Origin: Haemonchus contortus
Lineage: Eukaryota; Nematoda; Chromadorea; Rhabditida; Trichostrongylidae
Assembly: GCA_000469685.2 (NCBI GenBank)
Contig: LS997566.1
Span: 6,740,491-6,804,490, forward strand
DNA: 64,000 nucleotides
Direction of reading: 5' to 3'
Positions 1-12,226 of the stretch are shown piece by piece (positions within the stretch are counted from its first letter, which is position 1; each line of letters opens with the position of its first letter). Below the pieces are notes generated by a model. It saw nothing but the letters and a program-made list of their open reading frames with translations. It was not told the origin of the DNA and did not search any database. The position numbers were made by a program, and so were the translations under genes.

Positions 1-836
1 AGCGGAAACGAGAGCCCTGCCTGGGACGGAACGGAACCTTCTCCGTTCTTTGGAGTCATTGTGCTTCACTCATGAGTCCTAGACCAAAGAGATGAATCGA
101 TGTCTACCACATCATTCTTTTCTACTTTATCGACTAGTTCTACCCGATACTGCATTGCAATATGAGTCCTATGGGAGTTTTGGTTTTGCTCTTCTACCAT
201 CCATATCTTGCAATAAACACCGAGAGTCTGAAAGATTTATGAATGCCATATGTGGGTGTCCATTGCGGGAGAAAAGTGCGGCATCTGTTTTTCTTGCTTC
301 ATATCCTTACTGGCCCATTTTAAAGCCCAATTGCTCTCTATGATATTATAATGCCCTTTTTTCGGTTTTTTATGATTGATTTGGCAGTCTCATTTTCAGA
401 GGCTTGCTCAGCCGTCTGATTATGAACTTTTTATTTTAATTCGCTGCGAACTCCTCGCCTACGCGACATCAGACGTGACATCCAATAAAATCCCGGGGGC
501 GCGAACCGCTTTTTTCAGTTCTTTTTTTTAGTCACTCAAAAAATGTTCGGGCCAGAATTTTGCATAACGACCAAAAATTTATGTACTTTCGAGAATGCAA
601 GTGCTGTCAGCTTTGATTTTTTGGTTTTCCCCACTGTTAGCAAGGTTTTGGGGGAGGGTTTGATATTGTTTCTCCCACAGAGAGTACACCAAAGAAAGCG
701 CCCAGTAAGGCTGCATGGTGTAAGGGATAAGGAACGCGCCAGGTGATGCGGGAGGTATGTCCTGCTGGCCTGCTGACCTGCTTGGGCTTGGGTTCCGTTT
801 AGGAGGTGTTGTTTTCGTGTTCAATGCTGTTCATGG
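1..836. other. No supported gene (1-836)
   Basis: AT-rich sequence with short open frames in several phases but no convincing splice-bounded exon and no recognisable domain. I see no repeat that I can match elsewhere in the window. The left edge may cut through a gene, but nothing here shows it. Confidence 0.5.
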
Positions 837-1040
837 GATACGCTTCCCACACTCGAGTTCCATTTAGAATCGTAGTGGCTTTTCAAGTCGGTATGTGGGA
901 TGCTGTGTACAAAACAGTGCTTTTACCCCACCAGATGATTCTGGAACCAATTAACCGACCCTGAAAAAAGGAAAACTCGCTTGTCCTGGGCAAGTAGCGA
1001 TCCGAGATTCGATCTTGAAGCCGCTTTGGGATGGGACGTT
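837..1040 (-). repeat. tRNA-derived SINE, degenerate copy
   Basis: Reverse-orientation copy of the SINE best seen at 8248-8535. It keeps the tail block that reads like GGGATACGCTTCCCACACTC and TTCCATTTAGAATCGTAGTG, then the ACCAATTAACCGACCC block and the decayed head around GATCCGAGATTCGATCTTG. Internal indels are common; the extreme 5' head is lost. Confidence 0.7.
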
Positions 1041-2994
1041 TTCATGCTTTTCCCTTATCGGTGGTGGAAGTGTTAACCTTTGTGCCGGAAGGGGCCACTA
1101 CGAGAACTCGATATTCCGGTAATGCCCATTTAATTCACCCTCAGACACGCTGCATCGGAATCGTAGCATGCTTACTCAGTTGATGAAATCTTTAGGTATC
1201 ATTATTTATGAAAATATTATGTATTCCACGCAAATGCTAGCAATAACATGGTAAATTCTCTCAGCAAAAAGATTGCGTAAACTCAGAATATCTTAAGACA
1301 GTCCAGATCCTTTTCTAACTACTCTCTCCACTCTCCAGGCCTAATGAAAGCACTGGCTGTTCCTCGCATTTTTCCATCGCAATTTTTTTCCTTTTTCTTT
1401 ATGAACTTTTTTACTTTACAGTACCGTATTGCCTTCTAAAGCACTTTTGGAGCCAAAATCCAAGTGAAAGGCTTGAAGCTTTCACCCTGTCTTTTGTTGT
1501 TCGGAAACAAATCGGAGTTTCAGTCGTTTCAGCTCCTGAGCCCAACATAACAAACTCTTTGGTGACTGAAGGTTGGCCTGACTGGTATATTAATAATTAC
1601 ATTGATATCATTCTGTTAGCAGTAAACTCTTAAATGAGCCAGAGCCTCTCTCATGAGCCGTTAATTTGAGTGAATGAAGAAAAAATGAAGTTTATCTCCA
1701 CGAAACCAACTTTCACTACATACCCGCTTTCCCTGCTTTAATTAGAGCTCCTATGATCTTGCAGGTAGAGGGAAGCTAAAGAATAGGCTGATCTGAACTT
1801 TTGTATAATTTGTTTTTTCTCATGCTAGTTGATTGACAGCGCCAATTATGGCATTTAGCTGAATGAACTCGTCTAATCTGTGTCTGCCACAAACCATCAA
1901 CATATTCCGTCATATCGCGAGCAAATATCATATAAGAACCGACTTCCGGATTTTTCTTTTACAAAACTCAAGAAGTTCTCAATCTTGAGATGGTCCTGAA
2001 AAAGTTCTCAAGATTAAATGCTCGGATAAAATTTTTCCTAGGTAGATCCCATCGAAGAGAACCAGTAAGCTTTCAAATGTGGTGAGCATATCAAGTCCAT
2101 CCGAAAATAGCTGGTTCGGTTTTGATATGTCACGTTACATAGGACGGATACGTATACGTTTTCTAAAAGTCCTATTTGCATAGATAGAGTGGTAGATATT
2201 TATCTTCTGCCTTTTTAATTTGGCCCCCGCAATGAATAAAAAATTACTTTCTCCACGAAAAACTTCGGACGCTTAATCGATAGCTATCCGAAATTAATTG
2301 CACAAAACAAGTGCCCAGAGTTAAAGGAAGACAGACGTGGATGTTACTACCCACCCTGGACATTCCTGTCGTGCTGAAATGAAAGGGGGGGGGGGCGATG
2401 GTGGGCATTTGGCATTTGTGTCTGTCTGATGCACTTTAAGGATTAAACCTTTTGCATTTATGTCCTCAAACCCACCCACGTTCCACTCTCCCATCAGGGT
2501 GTTGGTAATGTTCAAATGAGTACTTGGCGTGTGGTACTTAATGACTTACGGGGCCAGTCGATACTTGAGTGAATGCCTTATTCTTTCAAGCCGAATCGGA
2601 TTCGACTTCTAGACTGATTTGACTCAAGAGAATATCGGTCTGGGGTGCTAGGGGTGGGGTTGACTGTTTTCCACCAACAGCCACCTGCAGCTACCAGCCG
2701 TCAACATTCGTGTCAGGACATTCATCTTGATTTATGTGATATCACACCGAAGAGCACCTAGCGATTCGATATCCCAAGACGGCACAAAAATGGCGAGTAC
2801 CGCCCTGTACCCGACTCTACACAATGATCCTCAGTCCATAAGTAAGATAACGTTGCTACTTGGTACCACCCCAGTCGTCATCAACCAGTTGTAAGACCTG
2901 TTCCTCACCCCCGAGGTTCTGCTTTGTTTATGTTTCCTGCTGCAATCAATCAGATAGCCTGTATCAACTGCTAAGCTTTTCGTACACAGTTGTT
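1041..2994. other. No supported gene (1041-2994)
   Basis: AT-rich intergenic-type DNA with an 11-base G run near 2385-2395. Short open frames occur but lack splice context or protein-like composition. Nothing further is recognised. Confidence 0.5.
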
Positions 2995-3213
2995 CTAGAG
3001 ATGAGGAGCATCTAAATACTTCTGAGCATCAAAATGGCCCATTCGAACCAAGCTCTCCACAGATTCATTCCCTGGAGGGTTTGTTGGACAGCAATTTTGG
3101 AAGACAAAAAGCGTATCATACAGAGTTATTACTTTCATAATGGAGTCCATGTTCGGCTCTCTATAACACTTGACAATCTCATTCTCAACGCCAGTTTTTT
3201 TTTCTCGGTTCAT
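2995..3213 (-). CDS. Possible terminal exon, unknown protein
   Basis: A minus-strand open frame of up to 72 codons ends at a TAG near 2995. Its C-terminal part reads like protein rather than chance: mixed charged and hydrophobic residues including NEIVKCYREP, MDSIMKVITLYDT and the end FDAQKYLDAPHL. I recognise no family. An upstream acceptor is not obvious: the best is a weak GTTGAG next to an A-rich run near 3190. No partner exon with a matching phase was found upstream, so this may be a lone relic. Confidence 0.28.
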   Translation of the reverse strand: MNREKKTGVENEIVKCYREPNMDSIMKVITLYDTLFVFQNCCPTNPPGNESVESLVRMGHFDAQKYLDAPHL

Positions 3214-3474
3214 TCAGCCATTTGCCGATAGGCAGCTACATGAATAAAGCCAGCTGAGTATTTGAAGCTCGCACAGCTCCGGTTACTCTGTCATATTGCA
3301 CTGAATCGATTTATCGTTAGGAATCCCGGTCTTCTTGACGTATGTGATTGCAAGTGGAAGTGGAGTGCATGGCTCAAACTACTATCAATCATCAATTCAC
3401 CCAGATTAATGACTAGAGATCACTACTTCATTCTTGATTTTTTTCGGTCTGGTATAGGAGCTTTAAGAGCGAGA

Positions 3475-3755
3475 ATGGTATAGTGCCAAGTACTTTGTCT
3501 TGTAGGTACTCTCATATTCATGGTCATAGGATCGAATCCCTGTTTAGGGAGCATCTAGGCCAACCAAACTCTCCAAACCTCCGCGGTCGGTTAATTGGTA
3601 TCAGACTCGTCTGGGAAGATGAAAGCACTAACTCTGTAAATCGGCTTGTTTCCGCAAGTCAAAGTATAGGCAACGGGTTCAAAAAGCCACTACAATTTTG
3701 GATGAATGTCGTAGGAGCGGCGCATCGCAGTAGCGGAAGTGATTAGGACATCCTT
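3475..3755 (+). repeat. tRNA-derived SINE, degenerate copy
   Basis: Forward copy of the SINE family. Recognisable blocks are the B-box-like GGATCGAATCCC near 3529, then CTAGGCCAACCAAACTCTCC, the GGTTAATTGGTATCAGACTC segment, GAAAGCACTAACTCTG, and the tail GGCGCATCGC. The A-box head is only partly preserved (TAGTGCCAAG). Confidence 0.7.
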
Positions 3756-5118
3756 CCATATAAAGAAGCCTAGGGATAAGCAGGATAATAAGCCCCGGTA
3801 GAAAATAATGGACTTTATCACTAATTTTTCACCGGGACATATAATCTACCTATAGCTCGGATTTCTGAAGCGGAAGTTACTTCTGAAGGTAACTTTTTCC
3901 CCGTCTGCTACCCTCCTTTCCGCTATCTTAATGCTATTCCCCGACATTACCTTATTAATCTCTCAGACTTGTTTTCGTTATTTCATTGTTACTGGATATC
4001 CCTTTCAGCATAGCAATCACGTTCTTTCATTTATTTCACACAGCCAGCCCCTCATATCCGTTGCCCTCACTCTCATTCCGCCGTCCGCCCCCTTTTTACC
4101 CACCCCTCCGCTTTTACTCGGCAAAATACTTTCCCATTCGTTAACTACGTCGCATCTGTAAACACTCTATATATTCGCTCATCCCATGAAACACACACAC
4201 ACACCCAGGCAGCAATGAATGCTTCCTATTTACGCTTAATGCCTTCCCGCGTTACGCATGACTCTCATCATATCTGTCTACTCGAGTATCAATGAGTAAT
4301 CTCGATGATCCCATGTCTCTCCCCATGGCTTCACTGGCATGGAGGCCGAGATACTCCTAAGTTTTTTGGGGCATTTTTTATATTTTTTGAAGGTACAGTA
4401 TGACTTCCTCAAAGGAATTTTGAGGTAATTTTTTCGAATTTTTCGCACTACTAATGGAGATTATCGAGAGCTGCTAGTTTTTCCATGCGATCATGAAAAT
4501 ATTCATTGAAATGAGCGCGATTACTTATTCTGGAAAGTGCATGTACGGCTTTTTTTTCGGAAAAATTCTGTTTGCATTATTGGCACTGTCACTAATTGAA
4601 ATAACCCAATTCAGTGGCATATCTGGAATTTGCGTTCGCCTTATATTTCCATACGGCCGTTCTTCTTCGGAGCTTTTTGGTACTATGAAGTAAACTCCTC
4701 GTTCTATATAGGTACGGCAACTTTATGTTGGAAAAGAGGTCCCGGACCTCTATTGTTCCTATTTTAGGATGTGCCAGGCCTTTACTTTCTTTAGGTAATC
4801 GTGGCCTTATTGGAAGTTGGTTGACGGGACTAGTTGCTTAACAAATTATTGTTTCCATTTTTGCAGTAGGTAACTGATAGTTTTTCTATCAGGAATCCAA
4901 CATCATAGAATCGGAGCTCTCGATTAACTTCGGTAGTATTTCTATCCGGAAGCAATCAGGTAAGGGGACATTAAGGATAATAGCCGCTTTGTCAGCTACA
5001 GAAACTGTATTCACAAAGGACTTCTATTGTTTCTCTATTATTCATTGTATTTTATTCCTTAATGGGAAGACCTTTCATGGAATCCGAATTCCCTAGATAT
5101 CATCCTCAAAAGTACTTA
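3756..5118. other. No supported gene (3756-5118)
   Basis: T-rich on the plus strand, with a short CA run near 4191-4204. A 66-codon frame at 4493-4693 is phenylalanine- and isoleucine-rich in the way AT-rich noncoding DNA usually is; I do not support it as a gene. Confidence 0.5.
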
Positions 5119-6337
5119 CAAGGGAAGGATCCCAAGTCGAAGTGGCCATTTGAAATGGGACCTATACTGCTAGGAGTATTTTTTGATGCTGATTTCAAAT
5201 CTGCTTTCAAAATCTGCCAAACGATCCTCTGAGCGATGTTATGGAGGTGGTCTCCGAAGAGGGCTCAACAGAGTAAAGCACATAAGCCATGGTCGCCGGC
5301 AGTCCAGCAGTGGCGGCTTGGAGTGGAGGTAAGCGTGACGCTTCACAGGCAAGGGGCCAAGGATCGAGTTTGGTGGGCGGCGGCTATTTTGCATCCTACA
5401 GAACTTTTTCCTCCACGTTGTAAAATCTTTTTATGTTAGTTTTACCGCCTTCAGCGACTTTTTAGTTGCTGGAGGCGAGTCAATTCCTACTTAAACCGTC
5501 TTCTACAGTTATGGAGCACAAGTTGATAGATAGTTTCTCCTCTATCTTCGGAATTCCTTTTACGAAGACCTCGATTTTGAGGGCGCAGAAGACTGCGTGA
5601 TTGAGAACGACGACGCCGATCCACTGTAGGAACCGGATGATGAAGAGGAAACAGCAAGCAGATCTAGGGGGTCGTTGATATTTAGTAATGTGGAAGTGTC
5701 CAAAGAGCAGGTGCAGGTTCTTCTTCCCAGTTCATTTGTTAGAGCGAGGTAACAAACAAATCCAGGTGGAAAACGCCATCATAAAGTGATTTTTTTCATT
5801 CGTTGCGCTTATTGCGAAAAACTTTTTTGTTTTAAACACTTAGTGTCAGGTTATCGCATCCGCTTATCATAGGTAAAAGTTGTCTTACAGTTAATTTGAA
5901 ATGTATAACAGTGAAAATAGAATTTTGTAATGCTGGTGGTTGTAGTAGATGTGGGACGGTTTAAGTAGGAATTGACTCGCCTCCAGCAACTAAAAAGTCG
6001 CTGAAGGCGGTAAAACTAACATAAAAAGATTTTTACAACCTGGAGGAAAAAGTTCTGTAATATGCAAAAACGCCGCTGCCCATCAGACCCGATCCCTGGT
6101 CCCGTGCCTATGAAGCGTCACGCTTACCTCCATTCCAAGCCGCCCCTGCTGGACTGCCGGCGACCACGGCTTTTGTGCTTTTCCCTGTTGAGCGCTCTTC
6201 GGAGACCACCTCCATAACTTCGTTCAGAGAATCGTTTGGCAGATTTTGAATGCAGATTTGAAATCAGCATCAAAAAATGCTCCTAGTAGTATAGGTCCCA
6301 TTTCAAATGGCCACTTCGACTTGGGATCCTTCCCTTG
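5119..6337. mobile_element. Foldback DNA transposon with ~385-bp inverted repeats
   Basis: Two arms of about 385 bp, 5119-5500 and 5955-6337, are near-identical reverse complements. Outer ends read CAAGGGAAGGATCCC and its complement; inner ends meet at TTAAACCGTC. The arms flank a 454-bp core. A TTA trinucleotide lies directly outside each end (5116-5118 and 6338-6340), which fits a 3-bp target duplication of the TWA type used by PIF/Harbinger elements; superfamily assignment is inference. The core holds a decayed acidic reading frame (see 5570-5720) but no intact transposase, so this is a non-autonomous element. Confidence 0.85.
5570..5720 (+). pseudogene. Acidic coding relic inside foldback element
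   Basis: Between the inverted arms one plus-strand frame reads as an acidic peptide (EDLDFEGAEDC, IENDDADPL), an in-frame TAG, then EPDDEEETASRSRG and IFSNVEVSKEQ. The composition looks like the N-terminal part of a transposase or accessory protein rather than random sequence. No catalytic motif is present. Which transposase family it came from cannot be told from this piece. Confidence 0.4.
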
Positions 6338-8247
6338 TTAGAGAAGGCCCTTTTAACAGAAATGCTCAAATCTCTGATGCTGGATGCTAAGATATGGATA
6401 GAGCGTTCGGTCTCGGACATTTCTAGGATCCAAACGTGCATCCAAGCAGAGTGGGAGCTCTTTTCATATATGCAAGAACTGAATACCAGCATAGATAATG
6501 CGTTTCTCTACTTCAGACGGAAATCTTGAGCCCGATTGGGTCTTGTCCCAAGGGTTCTACGAGAGACCCTTCGGGTCTTCATCATTTCTTGCTGGGGCCT
6601 TTATGTCAGTGTTCATAGAAGTCTTGGGACTGTCCGTGAAAGATCGTAATCGTCAAACTTTCCTCTTCTCCATTTGCAGCCCTTAGATCGAAGTCTAACG
6701 ACAAAAAACCCTTCAGAAGTGCCTTTTTTAGTTTCCATGTTTGTTGGGGATGAAAAGGGCGGCAAAGTTCTTCATTATAAACATGTGAATATCGCTCTTA
6801 ATTATGCCTGTTTCCCTCTATGCCCAAATTATTATCTCATGCAAAGATGGGAAAAGACTCCCATACAGAGTGTAAACAGCCTCACCCACTACTTTAGCGA
6901 TCATTAATCACACCGTAATGTACTTCATTGAATGTTGACTGGTTGCCATCGTAGGCTAAAGGAAAATGGGATTAGAGTGGTATGACGTCGAACGTACCTG
7001 TTCTGGGGAGCGCCCACGCAATCGGCTTCCAACCGAAGTTGAGCAACTTTTTGGCAAGCAGATGATCCATAAGGTGACCTTGAGTGGCAAGCAAGCCAAA
7101 TCAGCACTTTCATTCTCCCATACGAGCTGTTGCCAGTCATCCGACCCCAGCTAGATGATAGCGAACTTTCGCTGATGTGGGCGGGTATTGACCTCAGTAT
7201 TAATCCCCAAACCAGTACCTAGGGTTGGCAGCCCTAATCGGAGTACCCCATCTCCTTTCGCTGTTCTAACATTATAAAGTGTCCAAGAAAAAGTCTATTC
7301 AAGCAGATCTTCGGAACTTTGGTCCTAACCTCACCTAAGCGAACCCCCAAATAAGGATTTGCAAGATTATCGGTTTGCCTGCCTATCTTGAAAGTTTCTT
7401 ATTGCAGTACAGTTACGGGCTGTATTTTCTTATTGGTTACATTTCCTTACAGATAAGCTCATTGGGAAGTTCGAGAGTTCGAATTGTTCTAAAGCCTTCC
7501 GGTCTTCGTTATACATTCAAGCAAATATGCAATGAGGAAGGCCAATGCTCATTAAAAATGGCTCCCGATCCTCTTTGAAGAGTCCATTGACGTTATTCTG
7601 CTTTCATGAGGTCATATTTGCAATCTATTCGTTATTGTTTCGCCTGACTACTAATTTTCAGTCAGTCCCTGGCTTAGGTTTCCATAAGTAGGGATCCTTA
7701 GTGGACAGTAGGTGCGACTTCTGGTACCTGCAACCACATCAGAGTTAAGCTAACAATCGAGCTTTTTACCCACTACCGTACCTTCCACACGTTTGTTTCT
7801 CATAGTTACCGTTTTTTACTACATAAACATTGCGATGCTCTGTGATGCATGACGATATCGATGGAGAGACGTTGGTGAGCTCAGTTACAATTAACTACTC
7901 TCAGCAATCTGCTGAGTTTTTCAAATGTGTCAATAAACAAATTTGTTTTTATTATTCCAAACAAACCTATTAGCAGTAAAACTACGAATTTCCTACGATA
8001 ACAGTTGAGCGTAAGGGAAATTGGTTTTATGAAGCGACTAGATGACGACCACATGCTAACCAGCTGACCATGGATTACGTCTCCGAGTACGACCTACACT
8101 TGCCCTATGCAGATGTCCGCTTGTATCCTCCAACCGCAGGGCTTGAAAGGCCTAGTCGTTTATTTGCCCTTCACCCTTATCGAAAATCCTTTCAAGTAAC
8201 TTTTTTATATAAATATTTTATTTTTATACTTTATATCCTTTTCAAAC
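6338..8247. other. No supported gene (6338-8247)
   Basis: Mixed unique and repeat-like DNA. Overlapping open frames on both strands at 6925-7154 come from one GC-richer patch and are not convincing exons. No domain is recognised. Confidence 0.5.
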
Positions 8248-8535
8248 GGGCGGAGGTGGTGTAGTGGCATGTGGCGCACTATATCACAGGCACGGTCAGG
8301 GGGTTCGAATCCCGGATCGATGCCCGCCTAGGCCAACCAAGCCTTCCATCCTTCCGGAGTCGGTGAATTGGTACCGGAATCGTCTTGGAGGATAAAAGCA
8401 CTGACTTGTACATTGGCTGGCCACCGCAAGTCACTGTATAGGTCACATACGCACTCATTACGCCTTTATGATTCTGAATGGAAGTTGAGTTTGGGGGACG
8501 CATCCCTCAGACGGGATTGATTAACGCCAAAAACG
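8248..8535 (+). repeat. tRNA-derived SINE, best forward copy
   Basis: Reference copy for the family. The head GGCGGAGGTGGTGTAGTGGC contains a pol III A-box-like TGGTGTAGTGG, followed about 45 nt later by a perfect B box GGTTCGAATCC. Downstream blocks are GCCTAGGCCAACCAAGCC, GGTGAATTGGTACC, GGATAAAAGCACTGACTTGT, GGCCACCGCAAGTCACTGTA, ATTCTGAATGGAAGTTGAG and the end GATTGATTAACGCCAAAA followed by a TTTATCC-type tail. Order and spacing fit a tRNA-derived SINE of about 290 bp. No protein is encoded. Confidence 0.9.
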
Positions 8536-10859
8536 GGATCCTTTATCCTTTTTATCCTATTTAACATATATTTCAGTTTCATGTATTTTATTTTATTTTT
8601 TATTTTACCAAGAATTTAGAAAAGTCACAGTTTCTCATGCGTAACAATTCATTTCCTTTTTCCATTTTTTCAGATAATTCAACTGGGCTGCTATATTAAA
8701 TGTGGAAATTCCTAGTGACGGGATATTCAGCGTGATGTCAGAGAGCTAACCGGACATCAAAAAACTTGTGTTTTTTTTTATTTTTCCATTACTTTTGATA
8801 TTAAGGGAAATGTCAGTCGTCTATTTAAGGAGAAGCCAGTCTGGAATCATTCCTTTTACCGTCAAATTACTAATAATAAGATTACAAGTTTAGCTTCCCT
8901 GCAACCACGGATTTTTCCTATGCTTTAGTGTCTGAAGTCTTCAACCAAGATGAATTTCGAACACCAGTGGATCAAGGAATATGTGACGTAGTAACTTCCT
9001 GCCTACAGGATTTACATGAAAAGCAGTGAATTACTGAGAGTGGGCCGATAAGTGGGGACGACGGGAAAAACAACATCGTTTGTTGTCCCGGATCTCGATC
9101 GTTAATCTCTAAAACCATTTTGCAACCCTCTGGGCATCAAAATCGCATTGCAATTAATTTTGTCTGATTTAAAAGTTTTGTTTTTTCAGTTGTTTTTGCA
9201 GACAGTAGGACGTCCTCCCCACTCATCTGAGATCTTCCCCGATCTAGGGGTGAGTCCGTCGAACGATCAGTAGTGGATGTCTCACCATTGAGCAAGTTCG
9301 AGTTCCCTGATGCTTCCGGAATTCAATGGTGCATGGGAGGTTTTTCCGAGCTACTTTGGTGATCGAATATCAAATGTCCCAAAATGTCATTGGTTTCGCT
9401 ATTCAATGCTGGACCGTGACGGGGATCGCCCAGATTACCTTAGAGGAAAAAAGGGAACTTCAGGCGAGTACTTGCTCTATGACCATGTATAATTCCCAAG
9501 AAAGGGTTACAGTGAGGATTAGGGGATCACCTTAGCCTGCTGCAGGACAAGTCTGGGTAGTGTCTTCCATATAAATTCGATTGTTGAGATACGGTAGAGT
9601 AATGTCTAGGCTAAATCTGATTATTTTGTAAAAAAAATTCATACTAGCTGAGAAAACATAAGTGCAACACAGGTTAGTGAGTAATTCTATATTCCCATAC
9701 TGACAAGTGAACAAAACTCACCTGTCCCCTGTCACCTGTCGTCCAATTGAACATACATTTCCCAGAACATGCACCAGTAGTGTCTCCATTCCTCCCTGTC
9801 GCAAGGCAGGGTTATCGCGAGTCCGATTGGAAAATAAGTAAAAGTTAACTGAAAAAGCACTTCCTGAGAGGAATTTGTTCAGTTTTTCAATTCTGTAACA
9901 CTACTGGGACTGGAATGGACCACTGAAGGGAGTTTTTTTTCCTCATTCTAGAGGTATCTAATAGGGATTACTCATTATAATAGTCCACTAATATGTCGTT
10001 TTTCCTGCACCATGCTGTCGATTGATGATAAATACAATTACTAGATTACTGAATTACCTACAGAATTGACTTAGCTTGTGATGGAATATGACAAAAAGTG
10101 GTAGAACATGATTACAAAATGGAGGTATTAGCCGGTACTTCTTGGTCGCTAGTGGGGCTTCGAATCTAGGCTGATTGGTCGCGTCAGGGCCATTTATCTA
10201 TAGAGGGTAAAGATTGCTGACGCGATGAGTTGACTGTTTGGCTGTACAGTACATACACTGGCGGAAATGGATCGATCCGTATGCTTAAAATTGGCACCCC
10301 AGTCGCCATGAGGTCTGCATTGCCACAAAGCCGCTTATACACCTCATTTGTGCATTTCGCAGGGCTCTGATGCGTGCGGTAGCGATGCGGCTGGATCGAA
10401 GACTCCGTTGAAGGTGATTCACTGATTCAACGGTGCATTGTACGAATTTTCAGCACGCAATTTCGGCTGCCTCTCAATAGAGACCAGCGGATGTCTCAAG
10501 CTATCTGTTTATGCTAGTCTAGGAAACGTTAATTCTTCACAAGCTTTTACTTCGATTCCCATTTTTTGAGGCTCGGATTTCTGGTTCTTTTCCAATTTAC
10601 TCCTTCTAACTTTAATTAATTGCGTAATCGATATGGAAGTTCCTAGGCTGAAATGGAAGCTGTGTGTGTGGCGCTCCTTACCGATCAACGTATAGTATCC
10701 TTCACTTATTTGTGTCTTTGATAATTGCGTGGGTGTACATATATAATATTTATTCCCAAAGCTAAAGAGAACAGCTGTAGCTTTTTTGTAAAACAGCAGA
10801 AAATGGACCATATGTAAATATTGATAAGACATATTGATCTCTTCAGGCAACATATATAC
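8536..10859. other. No supported gene (8536-10859)
   Basis: AT-rich DNA with short overlapping open frames near 9310-9535 and a 114-codon minus frame at 10509-10853. None has clear splice sites or a domain. The patch 10170-10500 is GC-richer and resembles dispersed repeat sequence: GCGTCAGGGCC near 10174 recurs in variant form near 21580. Confidence 0.45.
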
Positions 10860-11270
10860 GGCAATGATGGAATGGAGAAACCAGTGGCATTCTCCTTGGC
10901 AAGCAGTTCTCCAGGAAGCTCAAAGGAAAGCTTTATAGGGCAGTGGTGATCTATACAGCTTTACTAGTGGCCCGTGATGCCCTCTACGGCTCAGAGTGTT
11001 GTTTCGTTGGTAAATACTCACTAGAAGTAACTTCAACAGAAGTGAGGCTGATAAGGTGGTGGTTGGAAACGGCTTAATGAAAGAGCAGCACCTTCGATGA
11101 CGATGGTGTGGGCATGTACTGAGAAGGCCACAGGGTCCTTCGATAAGGAGGAACTGGTGTTTGAAGCTCGAGGAAAGCGACCGTGAGAAACTCTGCCAGT
11201 CGGAGTCAAGGTGGAGATAGAAGGCGCTATGTAGAAATGAAGACGGTCAGAGCTGGGGAACCCGAGACGG
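10860..11270 (+). mobile_element. RTE-type LINE, 3' reverse-transcriptase relic
   Basis: Plus-strand frames recall the C-terminal part of RTE-clade reverse transcriptases: AMMEWRNQW near 10862, KLKGKLYRAVV at about 10916, ALYGSECC, then VRLIRWW, KEQHLR with a stop followed by RWCGHVLRRP near 11095, and RGKRP near 11170. The order matches the family pattern (KLK-YR-VV, LYGSECW, RWxGHVxRRP, GKRPRG). Frameshifts and stops show it is dead. The polymerase core is missing, as usual for 5'-truncated LINE copies. Confidence 0.7.
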
Positions 11271-11867
11271 CGTGGAATTAAGGCTGGGGGTGAGGAGGTG
11301 GGAAAAGGAAATGAAGGGGGAAAGGAAGAGAAGAAGAATGTGTTGGTTCCCTCAAATTCTGGTGGAATAGATAGGTGCAAGAATTCTTAACCACAGCCAT
11401 GTTTCTAGCATCTTTTGGATCGAATCCCTTGCAAGCTGAATAAACCTAGGATGCCTCCATAGCAGGTTGTCTGAACCAGGCTCTCCCGTTGTGTGAACCA
11501 AATATTTTGCAAATGCTGCCAGACACCATCCATTTTGAGCGTTGGTCGACAATCAACATCAAGTGCTTCATACCTTCGCAAATGCGATCTTTCCCGTCCG
11601 ACGTCACTTGTTTTTGTTTATCATTCATGTATTTCACGCTTGCAAGAGGAATTGAGCACGATGAGTAATGGGAGGTAGGGAAAAGCATGTCTAGTTGTGA
11701 ATCGCCCCTATTTTTAAATGGCTGCCGGATGAGGGAAGGAATCTACCCGAAAAGAAATGGTCCGCTGCCTTAACCTTTACTTTATCTTTTTGCACTTCTC
11801 AATTCAATTTAACTGATTGGTTTGCTCAATGCGGACCTTATAAAAGGACAAATGACAAGGTCTTTGA
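11271..11867. other. No supported gene (11271-11867)
   Basis: Follows the LINE tail; purine-rich near 11280-11340. Overlapping minus-strand frames at 11352-11688 are protein-like in places but have no recognisable domain and no splice partner. They may be further transposon debris. Confidence 0.4.
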
Positions 11868-12100
11868 AGTAATCAACCCCATCTTCGGGATGCTCCCGTA
11901 CTCGAACTCCATTCAGAATCGTATTGGCGCGAAGTCAGCCTTTTACCGCCCGGGTGTATGTGCTAAGAGTTCACCAACCCAGGAAGATAAGAGACTCGGT
12001 TGGTTCCGGCAGATTCAGAATCGTACACGCGTACTAAATACGACTCAGGATCCGATCCTCGGGCCATGCGTGGCTGATAGTGCACCACTAGTCAGTTCAT
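11868..12100 (-). repeat. tRNA-derived SINE, degenerate copy
   Basis: Reverse copy. The tail blocks GTAATCAACCCC, GGGATGCTCCCGTACTCG and CATTCAGAATCGTATTGG are clear. The central part is shortened, and the head CAGGATCCGATCCTCGGG followed by TAGTGCACC is decayed. Confidence 0.65.
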
Positions 12101-12226
12101 CAATTCTACCCATATAAAGTAAATCCTACAACAACTGAAATCCATCTTTTCCGTTATGGGGCTCCTGTGCGATGCTTTTGGAACTCTTCTGTAGCCTATC
12201 GCTCTTGTTTTTGTAAATACCTCGCA

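Noticed and set aside
6925..7154. Overlapping open frames on both strands near 7 kb
   Set aside because: GC-richer patch open on both strands, no domain, no splice sites.
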